Source: CAVQNQ01 sp963714205
GTDB lineage: Bacteria > Acidobacteriota > Terriglobia > Bryobacterales > Bryobacteraceae
Direction: 5' to 3'
Assembly: GCA_963714205.1 (NCBI GenBank)
Contig: CAVQNQ010000003.1
Span: 248,001-312,000, forward strand
Length of the DNA: 64,000 bases
In this document: piece by piece, positions 17,600-26,541 of the stretch
Position numbering within the stretch: the stretch's first letter is position 1
Layout: each line of letters opens with the position of its first letter
The notes under the pieces: generated by a model
The model's input: the letters and a program-made list of their open reading frames with translations, nothing else
The model's database searches: none
Told to the model about the DNA's origin: nothing
Program-made: the position numbers and the translations under genes

Positions 17600-18577
17600 C
17601 TATCTGTGCGCCCCACCTACGTGGCCCATGGAAGGCGAACCCGTGGAGGCGGAACGCGTGGGCGACGAAATGGCTGCCGTCGAACCCGAGGAGGTCGCCA
17701 GGCCTGGAGCGCGACCGGGGGCATGAATGCCCACCAACCCGCTGCCCGTCAATCCGCTGCCCGTGCCTCGCGTGATAATCACCGGCGGGTTGTAATAGGC
17801 GTAGGGCACGGTATACGGACTCCAGAACCAGCCTCCGTAGGGGCTGAACATCTGCCCACTCATAGGCAGGTAGGTGTACATCCCAAAATAGGGGTTCCAA
17901 GCCCAGGTATTACCGAGGAGGCTCGTCGAAGTGCTGCGGGCATAATTGGCCGCCGAAACGTTGGCGCTGGCCACCAGATCTCCGCGACGGTGGCTCCAGT
18001 TATCCAGGCTGTCGGTATTTTCGGTGTCGAATTTCTCGAGCGCGGCCGTCTCGCCGGACAGCCCGAGCATCTTGGCGGAGGGCACTTCGATGTTCCGGTC
18101 GCCCATCTGCACCATGGCGGCGCCTTTGAAGACTTTGATTTGGGCCGGCTCGGAATCCATGCGGTACAGACCCGCCTTGGGGAACTGAACGACGGCTTGG
18201 CCCGAAACCACCGTGACGTTGTCGTCCTTGGTGACTTGGTCGACTTCCAGAACAACCGAGCCACTCAGCAGTTCCAGGCGCGTATCGATGAGCCGGTTGG
18301 TCAGCAGACGGAAGGAGCTGTTTTCGCCCAGCCGCAGGAACGAGCCAGGGACCAGCAGGACCTCAACCCTCCCCGCCTCGGTGCGCACCACGGTATTTTC
18401 CTTGATGGCGTCGAATTGGGAGGAACTCGGCTGCCAGGTCTGGTTGCCGACGTAAACCGCACCCTCGCCATACGAAACCACTCCCGAGCGCGCGGAAATC
18501 ACGGGTTGCGCAGCCGCGGGGATGGCGGCCAACAGGATCATCGTCGAAGCCAACGCCAAAACGTACGCCCGCTTCAT
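17600..18577 (-). CDS. Secreted FecR-domain protein
   Basis: 325 residues. It has a signal peptide (~1-23, ending AIPAAAQ), then a FecR-like beta domain (~40-160, GNQTWQPSS, LRLGENSSFRLL, GSVVLEV). A Tyr/Pro/Trp-rich stretch follows (~245-285), then a Ser/Thr/Gly-rich tail. FecR domains in this setting, without a membrane span or sigma partner, are common in acidobacterial and planctomycetal exported proteins and probably act as structural or sensing modules. A GAGAGG ribosome-binding sequence lies 8 nt before the ATG. The next gene upstream on the strand is the nucleotide-sugar dehydrogenase, 68 bp away. Confidence 0.72.
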   Translation of the reverse strand: MKRAYVLALASTMILLAAIPAAAQPVISARSGVVSYGEGAVYVGNQTWQPSSSQFDAIKENTVVRTEAGRVEVLLVPGSFLRLGENSSFRLLTNRLIDTRLELLSGSVVLEVDQVTKDDNVTVVSGQAVVQFPKAGLYRMDSEPAQIKVFKGAAMVQMGDRNIEVPSAKMLGLSGETAALEKFDTENTDSLDNWSHRRGDLVASANVSAANYARSTSTSLLGNTWAWNPYFGMYTYLPMSGQMFSPYGGWFWSPYTVPYAYYNPPVIITRGTGSGLTGSGLVGIHAPGRAPGLATSSGSTAAISSPTRSASTGSPSMGHVGGAHR

Positions 18578-18645
18578 AGATACACCTCTCGCTCCAAAAT
18601 AAAGCATGTACTCTTTGAACAACGTTGTCAACCGGCTCGAACGGA

Positions 18646-19971
18646 TTAGAGCCGGACGATCTTCGGTGACGAGAAGTTCTTGAGAGCATTGCGCGTATCC
18701 ACGATCAGGCGGGACCGCTCGAGCAAGCCCTGGTAATCGAAAGCCGAGTGATCCGTGACGATCACCACGCAATCGGCTTCCGCGGCACAGCTTTCCGGCA
18801 GGGCATCCGCGCGGAAGCTATCCAGCTTGAGCGAAGGGACGTACGGATCGCTGTAGCTGACGATAGCACCGCGGCGCTCCAGAAGCAGCATGACATCGAG
18901 GGCCGGAGATTCGCGCAGATCGTCGATGTCCCTCTTATAGGCCACGCCCATGATATGGATACGCGATCCCTTGACCGGCTTGCCTTGGTCGTTGAGGGCG
19001 TCCTGCACCTTTTCGACCGCGAAATGCGGCATCTGGCCGTTGATATAGCCGGCCAGCTCGATGAAGCGGGCCTCGATGCCGGCCTGTCTGGTCTTCCAGG
19101 AGAGATAAAAAGGATCGATCGGGATGCAATGCCCGCCGAGCCCGGGACCGGGATAGAAGGGCATGAAACCAAATGGCTTAGTGGCGGCGGCATCGATCAC
19201 CTCCCAGACGTTGATGCCCATGCGGCCGCACATCATAGCCATCTCATTGACCAGCCCGATGTTGATCATGCGGAAGGTGTTTTCGAGCAGCTTGACCATC
19301 TCGGCCACCTGCGTGGAACTCACGGGCACGACCCGTTCGAGGGCCTGGGAATAGAACAGCCGGCCCATTTCGGAGCAGGCCGGCGTGCAGCCGCCCACTA
19401 CCTTGGGGATGTTGACCGTCTGGTACTTGGGGTTTCCCGGGTCGACCCGTTCCGGCGAGAAGCACAGGAAGAAATCGCGGCCCACTTCCAGACCCGGCTT
19501 CGAGAGCATGGGCAGGACCAGTTCATCGGTGGTGCCGGGATACGTGGTGGACTCCAGAATGACCAGCATGCCCGGATGGAAGTGGTTGGCAATCTCCTGG
19601 CAAGAGGATACGATAAAGCTCATATCCGGGTCTTTGGTCTTACGCAGGGGCGTGGGGACGCAGATATTGATGGTGTCGAGCTCGGCAACCGCCGCGAAAT
19701 CGGTGGTGGCACGCAGTTTTCCTGATTCGACCAGGGGAGCCAGGGTAGCGCTGGGGACATCGCCCACGTAGGAGTCCCCGGCGTTGACACGTTCGACTTT
19801 GCCTTGGCTGATATCGATTCCGGTGACGGCGAATCCGGCTTGGGCAAACTCCACGGCCAGAGGGAGCCCCACGTATCCGAGTCCCACGATTCCCACACGC
19901 GCGCTATGGGTGCGGATCTTCTGCGCCAGCACCTGGGCAGTTGTTTCAGTTGGGATTATCACATCGGGCAT
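18646..19971 (-). CDS. UDP-N-acetylglucosamine/UDP-glucose-type nucleotide-sugar 6-dehydrogenase
   Basis: 441 residues with the N-terminal Rossmann fold (VGIVGLGYVGLPLA, ~26-39), the central domain with catalytic C282 in GGHCIPIDP, and the C-terminal nucleotide-sugar binding domain (GVAYKRDIDDLRESPA). It performs the NAD-dependent two-step oxidation of the sugar C6 to a uronic acid for surface polysaccharide. The detailed motifs (FSPERVDPG, YINGQMP) are closer to the WbpA/TviB UDP-GlcNAc group than to Ugd of UDP-glucose, but this is judged by eye. No other polysaccharide genes adjoin it. Confidence 0.9.
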   Translation of the reverse strand: MPDVIIPTETTAQVLAQKIRTHSARVGIVGLGYVGLPLAVEFAQAGFAVTGIDISQGKVERVNAGDSYVGDVPSATLAPLVESGKLRATTDFAAVAELDTINICVPTPLRKTKDPDMSFIVSSCQEIANHFHPGMLVILESTTYPGTTDELVLPMLSKPGLEVGRDFFLCFSPERVDPGNPKYQTVNIPKVVGGCTPACSEMGRLFYSQALERVVPVSSTQVAEMVKLLENTFRMINIGLVNEMAMMCGRMGINVWEVIDAAATKPFGFMPFYPGPGLGGHCIPIDPFYLSWKTRQAGIEARFIELAGYINGQMPHFAVEKVQDALNDQGKPVKGSRIHIMGVAYKRDIDDLRESPALDVMLLLERRGAIVSYSDPYVPSLKLDSFRADALPESCAAEADCVVIVTDHSAFDYQGLLERSRLIVDTRNALKNFSSPKIVRL

Positions 19972-20670
19972 CGACCGCTATTTTCGCACGTGCAGGATGC
20001 CGCGAAAAGAAGGACAAAAAAGAAATGGTTCCAAGTGACCCGATTCCCAGCCTCGCCCACCGCCGGCATGCCCGGCCCTGAGCGCCGTATTCGGAAGCAC
20101 CGGGCGTCGCGCCTTTCCACTCCCCGGCCACCGTTTTCTCCGGTTGCCGGATCAAAGCGTCGAGGGCCGCCGCAGCCTTGCTTGCCTCTTCCGAACAGAG
20201 CGGGAAGTTCGTAACGGCCTTTCCCTCGCCCGCAACGGCTACTCCTTTCGGAGCCTCCATTCCGGGGTCAAAGGTCCCGACCTGCTACTTCACTCCCGGT
20301 CAGTTCGCTTCACCGCCCGTTCGGCCTTCCGCTCCACTACCGGCTCCGGTTTGCCCCGTTGCCGGCCGTATCATCGCTTGGGCCCGTTGCGGATTCACGT
20401 CCCGACCCGGCTGACTGCGCCTCCTGTCTCCACTCCCCTTTGGGACTATTACTTCCCTCCGGATCGAAGCGTTCAACAGGGTTTGCCGCCAGCCCGCTCG
20501 CCTTCCGAATCCGCCCGATCTCCGCTCGCTCCCCGCAGCCCGCTTCTATTACTAGATTCGACTGCGGATCATCGTTCGCGGTCCGCTACGTTTCCGGAGG
20601 CTGACTGTTCCTCAAACCTCTTGGAACCTCCCCCAATATGCTCCCGAAGCCAGTTCCCGTCAAGACGGTT
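19972..20670. other. Gene-less pyrimidine-rich region
   Basis: From the dehydrogenase start to the terminator at 20671 no reading frame shows a family match or normal coding character. The + strand is strikingly C/T-rich, especially 20220-20640, with repeated short hairpins such as CTCCTTTCGGAG near 20245. Two related-looking segments recur (near 20240-20270 and 20430-20465: an ACTCC..TTT..GG core followed by ATT..TTCC). Since it ends in a + strand intrinsic terminator, a noncoding transcript is possible. The first ~50 bp probably hold the dehydrogenase promoter. Confidence 0.5.
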
Positions 20671-20691
20671 GTGACTGAAAAGTCACTTTTT
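20671..20691 (+). terminator. Intrinsic terminator with no recognised gene upstream
   Basis: GTGACT (20671-20676), loop GAAA, AGTCAC (20681-20686) and five T residues form a perfect 6-bp stem with a tetraloop and T-tract on the + strand. The reverse strand lacks a T-tract. The nearest upstream gene on this strand is over 3 kb away, past the minus-strand genes, so it must serve a transcript from the preceding gene-less region. Confidence 0.7.
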
Positions 20692-20793
20692 CCTCAATAT
20701 TTATTTACCTTGTTTCGAATAGGTTACAAGGAGGCCGCAGTGCATCCCCTGTGCATAAAACAGGGCTCTGGACTTCTGCTTTGCGATACTGGA

Positions 20794-21561
20794 ATGATGC
20801 GGCGATTGGCGATCCGTCCGGGTGCGATCGGGGATTTCATCGTGTCTCTGCCGGCGCTCGAATGCCTGCGCGCCGGATATCTGGAGGTGTGGACCGCATC
20901 GGCCAACATCCCCTTGGTCCGCTTCGCTGATCGCGTGCGACCGATCGCGTCCACGGGCCTCGACCTGTTGGGTGTAACCGAGCCTTATCCCAGTCTCATC
21001 AAAGATTTAGCTGGCTTCGACAGGATTGTCTCCTGGTACGGCACGGGCCGCCCCGAGTTCCGCGCCGCGATGGGCGAAGTGGGCGTGCCATGCACCTTTT
21101 TGCCGGCTCTCCCGCCGGAGGGCGCCGGCCGGCACGCCTCGGATTTCTACCTGGACCAGGTCCGCACCCTCGCGGACTGTTCCAGCGACGGCATTCCACG
21201 GATCCCCTGCGTGGTTGAACGCGCGGATTTCGCCGCGATTCACCCCTTTTCGGGAAGCCCACGCAAGAATTGGCCGCTCGAGAAGTATCGCGCCCTGGCG
21301 CGCCGGCTTGAGACGCTCCTGCCGGTCCGCTGGTGCGCCGGCCCGGACGATCCCCCGCTCGAAGGCGCCGTCCGGATAGACGACCTGTACGAACTGGGCT
21401 GCTGGCTGGCCAGCGCCCGGCTATATATCGGCAACGATTCGGGTATTACCCATCTGGCGGCGGCGGTGGGAACGCCGGTCCTGGCGCTATTCGGCCCCAG
21501 CGATCCGGAGTGTTGGGCGCCGCGCGGGCCGAATGTGCGGGTGGGACGGTGGCGATGTTGA
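20794..21561 (+). CDS. Glycosyltransferase family 9 (heptosyltransferase-like)
   Basis: 255 residues of GT-B fold, starting RRLAIRPGAIGDFIVSLPAL, the acceptor-side motif of ADP-heptose:LPS heptosyltransferases. The C-terminal half shows HPFSGSPRKNWPLE and GNDSGITHLAAAVGTP, the donor-binding motif. It is shorter than typical WaaC/WaaF (~320), mostly in the linker region. It probably adds a sugar to a lipid-linked glycan. Two ATG codons lie in tandem (20794, 20797); sequence upstream is AT-rich and non-coding. Followed at 40 bp by a GNAT gene and then the GlnD homologue. Confidence 0.82.
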   Translation: MMRRLAIRPGAIGDFIVSLPALECLRAGYLEVWTASANIPLVRFADRVRPIASTGLDLLGVTEPYPSLIKDLAGFDRIVSWYGTGRPEFRAAMGEVGVPCTFLPALPPEGAGRHASDFYLDQVRTLADCSSDGIPRIPCVVERADFAAIHPFSGSPRKNWPLEKYRALARRLETLLPVRWCAGPDDPPLEGAVRIDDLYELGCWLASARLYIGNDSGITHLAAAVGTPVLALFGPSDPECWAPRGPNVRVGRWRC

Positions 21562-21601
21562 ATCCTATGCCCCTGTGCGGGTTACAATAGCAGCGATTTC
21601 G

Positions 21602-22579
21602 ATGGCAGCCAGACTATCTCCAGCCCCGCTTCACTCCTCCGCGGAAATCGTGGATCTCCGCCGCGTCACGGTTCGCGATCTGGAAGCAGTGCTCGAGGAG
21701 GAAACGGCCGAGTGGCTGGGGGAAGTCGAATGGGATTTCCGGAAATCAGCCGACCTGGTGCGAAAATTCGTGGGCCTGCGCGCGCTGAGCGGCTGCGCCC
21801 TGATCGAGGCCGGCCAGGTGGCGGGCTATCTTTACTACGTGCTGGAGGAGGCCAAGGGGCTGATCGGCGATCTTTACGTGCGGCGGCCGCTGCGCACCGT
21901 GGAGCGGGAAAACCGCCTGCTGGGATCGGCTCTGGAAACCATTGCGGCCATGCGATCGGTCCGCCGCGTCGAAGCGCAACTTATGATGCTGGCGTTCCCG
22001 CCGGGCCGCCCCGTGCCGTTCGCCCCCTACGCCGCGACATACAGCCGCAATTTCATGCGCATCGATCTGAGCGCGGCCGAGCTGGCGGAAGGGCGTGTGC
22101 GCCGGCCCGTGTATCTCGAAAGGTGGTCCGACCATTATCAGGAACCGGCCGCGCAGTTGATCGCCGTAGCGTACACGGGACACGTCGATGGCCATATCAA
22201 CGACCAGTACCGCAGCCCCGAGGGCGCGCGCCGCTTCCTTTACAACATCGTGCAGTATCCGGGTTGCGGCACCTTTTTCCGGCCGGCCTCTTACGTGGCC
22301 CTGGAGGCCGTGACCGGGCGGCTGTGCGGCCTCTCGCTGGCCAGCATGGTGGCCCCCGAGTGCGGCCACGTCACACAGATCTGCGTCTCACAGGCGGCGC
22401 GCGGCACCGGCGTGGGCCACGCCTTGCTGCGGCAGTCGCTCGCGGCGCTGCGCCAATCGGGCTGCCGCGCGGCGAGCCTGACGGTGACGGCGGCGAACGC
22501 AGGCGCCGTGGCGCTTTACGAGCGCGTAGGGTTCCGCATCGTGCGGCAGTTCCCGGCCTACGTCTGGGAAGGTCTCTAA
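21602..22579 (+). CDS. GNAT-family N-acetyltransferase
   Basis: 325 residues with an N-terminal segment (~1-160) resembling a second, diverged GNAT fold (VAGYLYYVLEEAKGLIGDLYV) and a clear C-terminal GNAT domain (~185-322). The latter carries the acetyl-CoA loop ARGTGVGHALL and the AGAVALYERVGF C-terminal signature. It should transfer an acetyl group to an amine of a small molecule or protein; the acceptor cannot be inferred. It lies between a GT9 gene and the GlnD homologue on the same strand (gaps 40 and 24 bp). Confidence 0.85.
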   Translation: MAARLSPAPLHSSAEIVDLRRVTVRDLEAVLEEETAEWLGEVEWDFRKSADLVRKFVGLRALSGCALIEAGQVAGYLYYVLEEAKGLIGDLYVRRPLRTVERENRLLGSALETIAAMRSVRRVEAQLMMLAFPPGRPVPFAPYAATYSRNFMRIDLSAAELAEGRVRRPVYLERWSDHYQEPAAQLIAVAYTGHVDGHINDQYRSPEGARRFLYNIVQYPGCGTFFRPASYVALEAVTGRLCGLSLASMVAPECGHVTQICVSQAARGTGVGHALLRQSLAALRQSGCRAASLTVTAANAGAVALYERVGFRIVRQFPAYVWEGL

Positions 22580-22603
22580 TCCGGAAATGCGCGCGGCCGG
22601 CGC

Positions 22604-25036
22604 GTGGGGGATACTGGAGACTTGAACCAGGCGAATGCGATCGATATAGCGGCGCAGGGGCGGAGAGATCTGGAATCGAGCGCCCGGTGGCAGGAGACCG
22701 AGAGAGACTTCCAGGCAACCGGGCGCGCCGCGGACGTCCAGCGCGCGCTGACCCAGGAGGTTGAACAAGCGGTTCTTGAGGCTTTTCAATCCGCGCTGGC
22801 TCCGTTTCTCACGGGGCCGGTGGTCATGCTCGCCGCCGGCACGTTCGCGCGCGGCGAGCTGTTCCCTTACTCGAACGCAGACATTGTCGTCGTCCGGCAA
22901 GGCGATACGCCGCGCGATCTGAACGAGGCGGTCGCCGAATTCGTCCGGCTGCTGTGGACCAGGGGCGTGCGGCCGAACCAGAGAGTCTGCGGCATCGCGG
23001 AGTGCCTGGCGCCGCTCGAACCGAACGCCGATCTCCACCTCAAGCTGTTGGACCGCCGGACGCTGGCCGGAGATCCCGCCTTCGCGGAACAGTTCGAGCG
23101 CGAGCTTGGAGGTCTGCTCGCGGAGCGGCGCCAGCAGATGGTTGAGCGGGCCATCGCGCAGGCGCGCGCGCGCCACGAAAAGTATCGGAACACGCCCTCT
23201 CACCGCGAGCCGGACGTGGAAGAGTCGCCCGGGGGGCTGCGCGACGCGCGCCTGATCGCGAACCTCGAAAAGCTATGCCCGGAGCGGGTCGCATCGGCCC
23301 CTCCGCTGGCCGAAGCTGTCCGGTTTCTTTCTTCCGTGCGCTGCTTTCTGCACTATCGCGCGAGGGAGAACCGCGACGGGCTCGATCTGGCGGCGCAACA
23401 GGCCATCGCCGGGCAGTTCGCGGGCGGCCGGGAGGCCGGCCAGTGGATGCGCGAATACTTCAAGCACGCGCGGGCGGTCTATCACGAGGCGCGGCGCGCG
23501 ATGGACGCTTGTGACACGAGGACGGCCGCGGGCAATCGGGCGCCGCTCGTCGAGGACACGGCCGCCGATCCGGAAGCCGTGTTTCGCCGGCTCGAACGGA
23601 TCGCCCGCGAAGGCGTTCCGCCGGCTCCCGAGACCGAGCGGCTCCTGATGGCCGCACGCGGCGCCGTGGCCGCGTTCTGCGAGCGGGAGCGGCTGCGGTG
23701 GCCCACAATCGGGACGATCCTCTCCCTGCCGCACGCTCCCCTGGCGCTGCGCGTTCTCCAGCGCGCGGATTTGCTGCCTGCGGTTTTTCCCGAGTGGGCC
23801 GCGATCGAAGGTGTCGCGGCCGGCGATGCGGATCACGCCTACACGATTGACGAACACACGCTGCTCGAGATCGAGCGGATCTCGGATCTCCGGGAGACCG
23901 CGGACCCGTCTCGCCAGCGGTTTGGCCGGCTCCTTTCGGAGATCGAAGATCCAGCGGTGCTGCTCTTCGCCCTGCTGTTCCATGGAATGGCCCGAAGCAC
24001 CGGGGGGAACGAGGCGGCGGCGCGCCTCCAGATGCCGGCCTCCGACCGGGAGCTGGTCCGGTTCCTGATCGACCGGCAAACCACGCTGTCGGATGTGGCG
24101 AGCGGCCGCAATCTGGACGATCCCGCCACCATCCACCGGCTCACGGAGCGCATCGGGACGGTCGAGCGCCTGAGACTGCTGGCGTTGGTTACTTACGCGG
24201 GGATCGCGGCAACTTCTTCCGAAGCCATGATCCCATGGAGGCTGGATCAACTCTGGCGGACTTATGGCGCGGCGTATCGCGCCCTGACGCGGGAACTCGA
24301 GACCGACCGCATCCAGGAGCTTCCGCCGGCTCTTCCCGAAAGCGCGGAGTTCATCAAGGGTTTTCCCACCCGATATCTGCGCGCGCACACGGCCGAAGAG
24401 ATTGCCGCGCATACGCGTCTGTATCAGCGCAGCCGGCCTTCGGGAGTGGCGGTCGAACTGGAAGCGATCGAGGGCGCCTATGAGCTGAGGGTGGTCGCAC
24501 AGGACCGGCCGGCGCTGTTCGCTTCGTTCGCCGGAGCGATTTCGAGCTTCGGTCTGAATATCGTAAGAGCGGAGGCGTTTGCCAACTCGCAGGGCGTCAT
24601 CCTCGACACGTTCACCTTCACCGACCCCAAGCGCACGCTCCAGTTGAACCCGGCCGAAGCCGACCGATTGCAGGACTTGATGGGGCGCATCGCGCTGGGA
24701 AAGACGGACGCCAGGCGGCTGTTCCGGAACCGCCCGCTCCCGCGTCCCGAAACGCGCGCCATCGCGCCGCAGATCGAGTTCGATAGCGATGCGCATGAAA
24801 CCGCGACGCTCATCGAGATTGTGGCGGAAGACCGGCTGGGGCTGCTGTACAGCCTGGCGAACGTGTTCTCATCCAATGCCTGCGATATCGATACGGTGCT
24901 CATCGATACCAAGGGCCACCGGGCGATCGACGTGTTTTACGTTTCACAGAGCGGCAAAAAGCTGTCGCCCGAAATGCAGGAGACCCTGAAGCGGCAACTG
25001 CAGGCGGCGTGTCTGGGGACGGATACAGCGGGCTAG
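22604..25036 (+). CDS. glnD: GlnD-like protein (PII uridylyltransferase homologue) with degraded catalytic sites
   Basis: 810 residues with the full GlnD layout: nucleotidyltransferase (~65-200), PII-uridylyltransferase linker with SPGGLRD (~209-213), HD domain (~405-475) and two ACT domains (~485-560 and ~715-795). GlnD uridylylates and de-uridylylates PII according to glutamine. Here the transferase SDxD motif reads SNAD (N91 for the first Asp) and the preceding GGYGRGE reads AGTFARGE. In the HD domain the HD pair reads HG (H460-G461). H411 and H418 (HAYTIDEH) remain. The start is GTG with a weak ribosome-binding site. Likely a non-catalytic or altered sensor; ACT domains look intact. Confidence 0.8.
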   Translation: MGDTGDLNQANAIDIAAQGRRDLESSARWQETERDFQATGRAADVQRALTQEVEQAVLEAFQSALAPFLTGPVVMLAAGTFARGELFPYSNADIVVVRQGDTPRDLNEAVAEFVRLLWTRGVRPNQRVCGIAECLAPLEPNADLHLKLLDRRTLAGDPAFAEQFERELGGLLAERRQQMVERAIAQARARHEKYRNTPSHREPDVEESPGGLRDARLIANLEKLCPERVASAPPLAEAVRFLSSVRCFLHYRARENRDGLDLAAQQAIAGQFAGGREAGQWMREYFKHARAVYHEARRAMDACDTRTAAGNRAPLVEDTAADPEAVFRRLERIAREGVPPAPETERLLMAARGAVAAFCERERLRWPTIGTILSLPHAPLALRVLQRADLLPAVFPEWAAIEGVAAGDADHAYTIDEHTLLEIERISDLRETADPSRQRFGRLLSEIEDPAVLLFALLFHGMARSTGGNEAAARLQMPASDRELVRFLIDRQTTLSDVASGRNLDDPATIHRLTERIGTVERLRLLALVTYAGIAATSSEAMIPWRLDQLWRTYGAAYRALTRELETDRIQELPPALPESAEFIKGFPTRYLRAHTAEEIAAHTRLYQRSRPSGVAVELEAIEGAYELRVVAQDRPALFASFAGAISSFGLNIVRAEAFANSQGVILDTFTFTDPKRTLQLNPAEADRLQDLMGRIALGKTDARRLFRNRPLPRPETRAIAPQIEFDSDAHETATLIEIVAEDRLGLLYSLANVFSSNACDIDTVLIDTKGHRAIDVFYVSQSGKKLSPEMQETLKRQLQAACLGTDTAG

Positions 25037-25053
25037 ACGGATACAGCGGGCTA
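25018..25053 (+). repeat. 18-bp perfect tandem duplication over the glnD stop
   Basis: GACGGATACAGCGGGCTA occurs at 25018-25035 and again at 25036-25053. The glnD-like stop codon TAG spans the junction of the copies, so the last codons of the gene are repeated after the stop. It looks like a recent slippage duplication. Confidence 0.9.
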
Positions 25054-25519
25054 AGAGTACGGCGGCTTCGCACGGATGCAAGCTGGTGCGCGGGATTGCC
25101 GGCTTGTTGCCCGGGTTATTCGCACTGGTGATTGCGGCCCTGGTGATGGGCCCCCCTGCCAGGTGCGAAGTTCGGCGAACCGCTGGGAGGCGAACGGGAC
25201 AAGGGGCCGGATGCGGAATTCGGCGGGGAGTCGTTTGAATGTTTGCTTTAATGGAATTCTGACGAAGAGACAGGGGAAGTGTCACTTTTTTGACACCCAG
25301 CTGGCGTTGCAGCCTGTTGCTGCCATAGGATATAGTTATTGGGCAGCGAATTGCTAAAAAACACGTGAGGATTAGCCGATATGCAAAGCGTGAGATATAC
25401 GACAACGACGCTGCTTGGTACGACCCGCGACGCCCATGGGAGCTGTCTCGGGAGCGCCGAAGCCCGCTCTATGGAGTTTCCTCAGGAGATGAGCACAAGC
25501 ATTGACCTGGGGATACGGA
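25054..25519. other. Intergenic region between glnD and the proteinase gene
   Basis: No convincing gene is visible. A 74-codon frame (25381-25605), preceded by GAGG, overlaps the 3' end of the proteinase gene on the other strand and shows no family features. A TTGACA-like hexamer lies at about 25288 in an AT-richer patch, without a well-spaced -10 box. Confidence 0.4.
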
Positions 25520-26539
25520 TTATGCGACCGGCGAATGATTCCACTCTATCGATAGAATTTCCTCGTCCACTATACGCTGGCCCGGTTGCGGTTGAAAGAG
25601 CGTGAAGCGTCTTTTCGACAGGTTCCTGCTCGAAAGACCGCTGCTTTCGATCATTACGTGCAGAAGTTCATACTCCTTTCGGCGTGGTGTATTACCCTGA
25701 ATCGGCAGCTGCGACAAGTCTCCAGCCGGGAAAAATGGGGCGGAGTTTTGGAACTCCTTCTCAAAATCCATGTAGAGGTTCCACATCGCTGTTTCAAGCT
25801 GGGAGGGGACGTTTTGGGCGATTTTCAACCCAACGTCGTTCTTGGCTTCCTTTCGGTTGATCGGATGTCCATGAAAATACAGCTTGGACGCCATTGTTTC
25901 CACCATCTCATCGATGATGTGCTCACTTTCCGTCATATGGGTCTTGAGGATTTTCTTGGCCGTCATGCGCGACTGGAAAACGAATCGCTCGACATTGCCC
26001 AGTGCAAGTGGATGAACCTGCTGCGCCAGAATCTCAATCGTTTTCACCAATTCATCCTCATGCGTGATTCCGACAGTGTCCTTGATGAAGTGGACGTATG
26101 CTTTCACGTCCTCAACGCTGATTCCTATCGGCCTGCCGCTGGGTTCTTTGGGATTAAAGGGGTTCGATACAGTTGGATCGATCGGCCCGATCTCAGCAAA
26201 AGGATGCATGACGATTTCGTCAGCTCCTAGAGCGATCAGTGAGGCGGCGCTATACGCCCTGTATGGCACCAACACATTGAAGGACCTGGAGAACTCTCGG
26301 AACAGCGATACTAATCGCCACGGCACCACCCCGTCTCCGCCGTTGCTGACAAGGAAGACATCTAGCTTCTCAACGGGCGGGTTCGGCAATAAGAGTAGGT
26401 GATCGAAAAACACGCGAACCTGGTCTTGCGCAATCACGGCAGGAACGTTTTCACGCAGACTCGTCAAATAGCAGATCACGCGCGATCCACGACAGGCTTT
26501 GATCTCCTCTATCAGCTTGATTCGATCTTCCCTGGCCAT
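25520..26539 (-). CDS. SDH-family ClpP-fold serine proteinase
   Basis: 339 residues of the ClpP/SppA-like crotonase fold grouped as serine dehydrogenase proteinase (SDH_sah). Visible are the oxyanion segment FLVSNGGDGVVP and the nucleophile region RAYSAASLIALGADEIVMHP, with S97 the probable catalytic serine. IGPIDP follows, as in the family. No signal peptide is present, so it is probably cytosolic or membrane-associated. Base composition is clearly lower in GC than in neighbouring genes, suggesting transfer. It sits 2 bp after a small gene on the same strand and is probably co-translated with it. The target is unknown. Confidence 0.8.
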   Translation of the reverse strand: MAREDRIKLIEEIKACRGSRVICYLTSLRENVPAVIAQDQVRVFFDHLLLLPNPPVEKLDVFLVSNGGDGVVPWRLVSLFREFSRSFNVLVPYRAYSAASLIALGADEIVMHPFAEIGPIDPTVSNPFNPKEPSGRPIGISVEDVKAYVHFIKDTVGITHEDELVKTIEILAQQVHPLALGNVERFVFQSRMTAKKILKTHMTESEHIIDEMVETMASKLYFHGHPINRKEAKNDVGLKIAQNVPSQLETAMWNLYMDFEKEFQNSAPFFPAGDLSQLPIQGNTPRRKEYELLHVMIESSGLSSRNLSKRRFTLFQPQPGQRIVDEEILSIEWNHSPVA

Positions 26540-26541
26540 CC

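Noticed and set aside
19946..20260. A 104-codon minus-strand frame overlapping the dehydrogenase start
   Set aside because: It would cover the promoter and first codons of the dehydrogenase in another frame, and upstream frames contain stops; judged chance.
20144..20674. A 176-codon Ser/Arg/Pro-rich frame in the gene-less region
   Set aside because: Composition follows the pyrimidine bias of the DNA, there is no ribosome-binding site and no fold; kept only as part of the noncoding region.
25285..25335. TTGACA hexamer as a full sigma-70 promoter
   Set aside because: The nearest TATA-like sequence is over 30 bp away; no -10 box at 16-18 bp.
25381..25605. A 74-codon frame with GAGG upstream
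   Set aside because: It overlaps the proteinase gene end by 86 bp, has no recognisable features and no hydrophobic or domain pattern; not convincing.
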